Shown: piece by piece, positions 42,954 to 43,975 of the stretch
Position numbering within the stretch: the stretch's first letter is position 1
How the letters are laid out: each line of letters starts with the position of its first letter
Assembly (NCBI RefSeq): GCF_000214135.1
Contig: NZ_AFIE01000030.1
Location: forward strand, 1 to 43,975
Reading direction: 5' to 3'
DNA: 43,975 nt
Origin: Acinetobacter sp. P8-3-8
GTDB lineage: Bacteria > Pseudomonadota > Gammaproteobacteria > Pseudomonadales > Moraxellaceae
Position numbers and translations under genes: made by a program
Notes under the pieces: model-generated
What the model was told of the DNA's origin: nothing
Seen by the model: the letters and a program-made list of their open reading frames with translations, nothing else
Databases searched by the model: none

Positions 42954-43363
42954 TTTGAATATATTCACCCTAGAAGAAGTTGTGATGTAATCCTTTATTG
43001 TGAGATAGCATCATAAAGTGAGTATAGCCTTATATTGGGTTGAATAATTAAACTAATTTGCGCAGCTGATGCCTCACTTTTCAGGGATGAAAAGTGACAA
43101 AAATCCTTTGTTGGGCGAGGGATACATCCTATATCCCCACCCAACGGCGGCATCCATGCCGCCACGCGATAGCCGAACAATGTATGATTAAATAAAACAA
43201 AAGCAATTTAATTTATATCAAGTTAATTATATTGATGAAGCTAAGATAATTTTAGTTACAGTTAAAGCGTTGGTTTAATTATTGCTTATCCTATATTGTC
43301 TATTAAAAGATCTATGTTTTGCCCCAACAATGTTCCATAATGTAGCAAGAATGAGGTGATAAA
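42951..43363. other. Gene-free region after purL
   Basis: Holds the palindromic element at 43064-43172 and AT-rich flanks. No protein-coding gene is supported on either strand. Confidence 0.6.
43064..43172. repeat. Palindrome-rich intergenic element (REP/BIME-like)
   Basis: A GC-rich block built of inverted repeats. TCACTTTTC (43074-43082) pairs with GAAAAGTGA (43089-43097). GTTGGG (43110-43115) pairs with CCCAAC (43140-43145) around an inner GGGATA/TATCCC (43119-43124, 43132-43137). GGCGGCAT (43146-43153) pairs with ATGCCGCC (43156-43163). From general knowledge similar blocks are scattered in Acinetobacter intergenic regions. The - strand frame that crosses it (42995-43180) is a by-product, not a gene. 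Confidence 0.7.
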
Positions 43364-43492
43364 ATGATAAGAACAGTCAATTATTCAAGTGTTGATCGTA
43401 TTGCCATGCGCCATAAAGGATGGAAATGGTTTGGTATGGTTTTAAGTTTGCAAATATTGATGATTTTTTCTGCTTATTTTATAGGCTACTGA
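43364..43492 (+). CDS. Small single-pass membrane protein (42 aa)
   Basis: A 42-residue frame with GAGGTG seven bases before the ATG. The N-terminal half is basic ('SVDRIAMRHKGWKWFG'). The C-terminal half is one hydrophobic helix (24-41, 'MVLSLQILMIFSAYFIGY'), so the N-terminus should lie in the cytoplasm. The ribosome-binding site, sharp polarity and clean transmembrane helix support a true small membrane protein. No family was recognised. Confidence 0.55.
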   Translation: MIRTVNYSSVDRIAMRHKGWKWFGMVLSLQILMIFSAYFIGY

Positions 43493-43559
43493 TTAATTTT
43501 TGAATATGTAAAAAACTAATACATGTTTAATTTTGACAGTATTTTATATAGAAAAAATC

Positions 43560-43975
43560 TTAATCTTTAAATATTTTAGAGTAGAACTCAAAAAATTGTG
43601 GAGTTCTAATATATTGGGTTGTTGGTAGTAACTCTGCCCCAATATAAGCTTGTTGTGGTTCCTCTCGCATAAACCCAAAACTTATAAAATCCATATTTGG
43701 GTTTGAGAAATATGAAGTTGTTGCAATTGCATTAGCTAACTTGTCATCTGGAAGCGCTATAGGGTTTGCTTTTATATCTTTACCAGATTGATAATAGCTT
43801 TCAAAGAGTGAAATTAAATGATTATTTAATTTGGTAATGATATAAATATATTTGTCAAATTCTTGTTTAGAAATTTCTTTGTCTTTAAACAGCTTCGTTG
43901 AGCGATAAATCATACGTGCTTGTTTTTCTAGATATGTTTGATCTAGTATACCAAGAATTTCAAAACCTAATTCAC
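43560..43975 (-). CDS. Hypothetical protein, C-terminal part (runs off right edge)
   Basis: An open - strand frame covers 43560 to the window edge with no stop, so the start lies outside. About 138 residues are visible and were not recognised. They are helical at first ('ILGILDQTYLEKQARMIYR', 'KEISKQEFDKYIYIITKLNN'), then mixed ('FISFGFMREEPQQAYIGAEL') with an end rich in aromatic residues ('TPQFFEFYSKIF'). An internal Met at 43913 is not needed as a start. No signal peptide can be judged. Confidence 0.6.
   Translation of the reverse strand, partial: ELGFEILGILDQTYLEKQARMIYRSTKLFKDKEISKQEFDKYIYIITKLNNHLISLFESYYQSGKDIKANPIALPDDKLANAIATTSYFSNPNMDFISFGFMREEPQQAYIGAELLPTTQYIRTPQFFEFYSKIFKD

Noticed and set aside
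42995-43180. A 61-codon - strand frame after purL
   Set aside because: It lies across the palindromic element and AT-rich flank, has no ribosome-binding site, and its sequence is explained by the repeat.
1-43975. CRISPR array, restriction-modification or other classical defence cassette
   Set aside because: No regular spacer-repeat pattern and no recognisable nuclease-methylase or toxin-antitoxin pair was found; Dgt and the DEDDh exonuclease read as ordinary chromosomal enzymes.

Overview
The window is a stretch of Acinetobacter chromosome. The case rests on gene content and order, AT-rich base composition and recognisable orthologues: glyA, fbp, ybgC-tolQ-tolR-tolA and tolB-pal, lpxO, ruvA-ruvB, dgt and purL, all reading as gammaproteobacterial proteins of the Moraxellaceae type. 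No tRNA, rRNA, CRISPR array or complete insertion sequence was seen.

Bases 1-9450 are the right-hand end of a lambda-like siphophage prophage, all on the + strand: tape-measure tail end, minor tail protein M, an extra tail-fibre-like gene, then L, K, I and J, a DUF4376 protein, a putative holin and a GH24 endolysin. Several hairpin-plus-T-tract structures sit between late genes. The prophage probably ends in the AT-rich stretch 9443-9938, where a short GC-rich island is a weak attachment-site candidate.

Bases 9939-16200 hold a GAF-GGDEF diguanylate cyclase, two small unknown genes, a candidate structured small RNA with its own promoter and terminator (about 12192-12327), an unknown protein, a DEDDh exonuclease and a lipoprotein alpha/beta hydrolase. 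Bases 16200-23640 are mostly housekeeping: glyA, an rnk gene broken by a one-base insertion, a MuiA-like DUF4139 protein, an ECF sigma factor operon (sigma, DUF3619, DUF3106), a TrmH-type RNA methyltransferase and fbp.

Bases 23770-29814 are the Tol-Pal envelope cluster on the - strand (ybgC, tolQ, tolR, tolA, then tolB, pal). Between tolA and tolB lie two tandem paralogues encoding small secreted proteins whose C-terminal part aligns almost without gaps with the C-terminal domain of the neighbouring TolA. Bases 30060-36000 hold a conserved membrane-anchored protein, an arylamine N-acetyltransferase, LpxO, RuvB, RuvA and Dgt.

Bases 36046-39073 look like an accessory insertion between dgt and purL. 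A radical SAM/SPASM enzyme is followed 22 bp later by a 72-residue peptide with a leader-like helical region and a short C-terminal tail rich in Thr and Ile, as expected of a ribosomally made, post-translationally modified peptide (RiPP) pair. A SUKH/SMI1-like immunity-type gene lies downstream, and 956 bp of very AT-rich DNA lies upstream. No exporter or peptidase is nearby. This is the best candidate here for an undescribed system. The window ends with purL, a palindrome-rich intergenic element, a 42-residue membrane peptide and the 3' part of an unknown gene running off the right edge.
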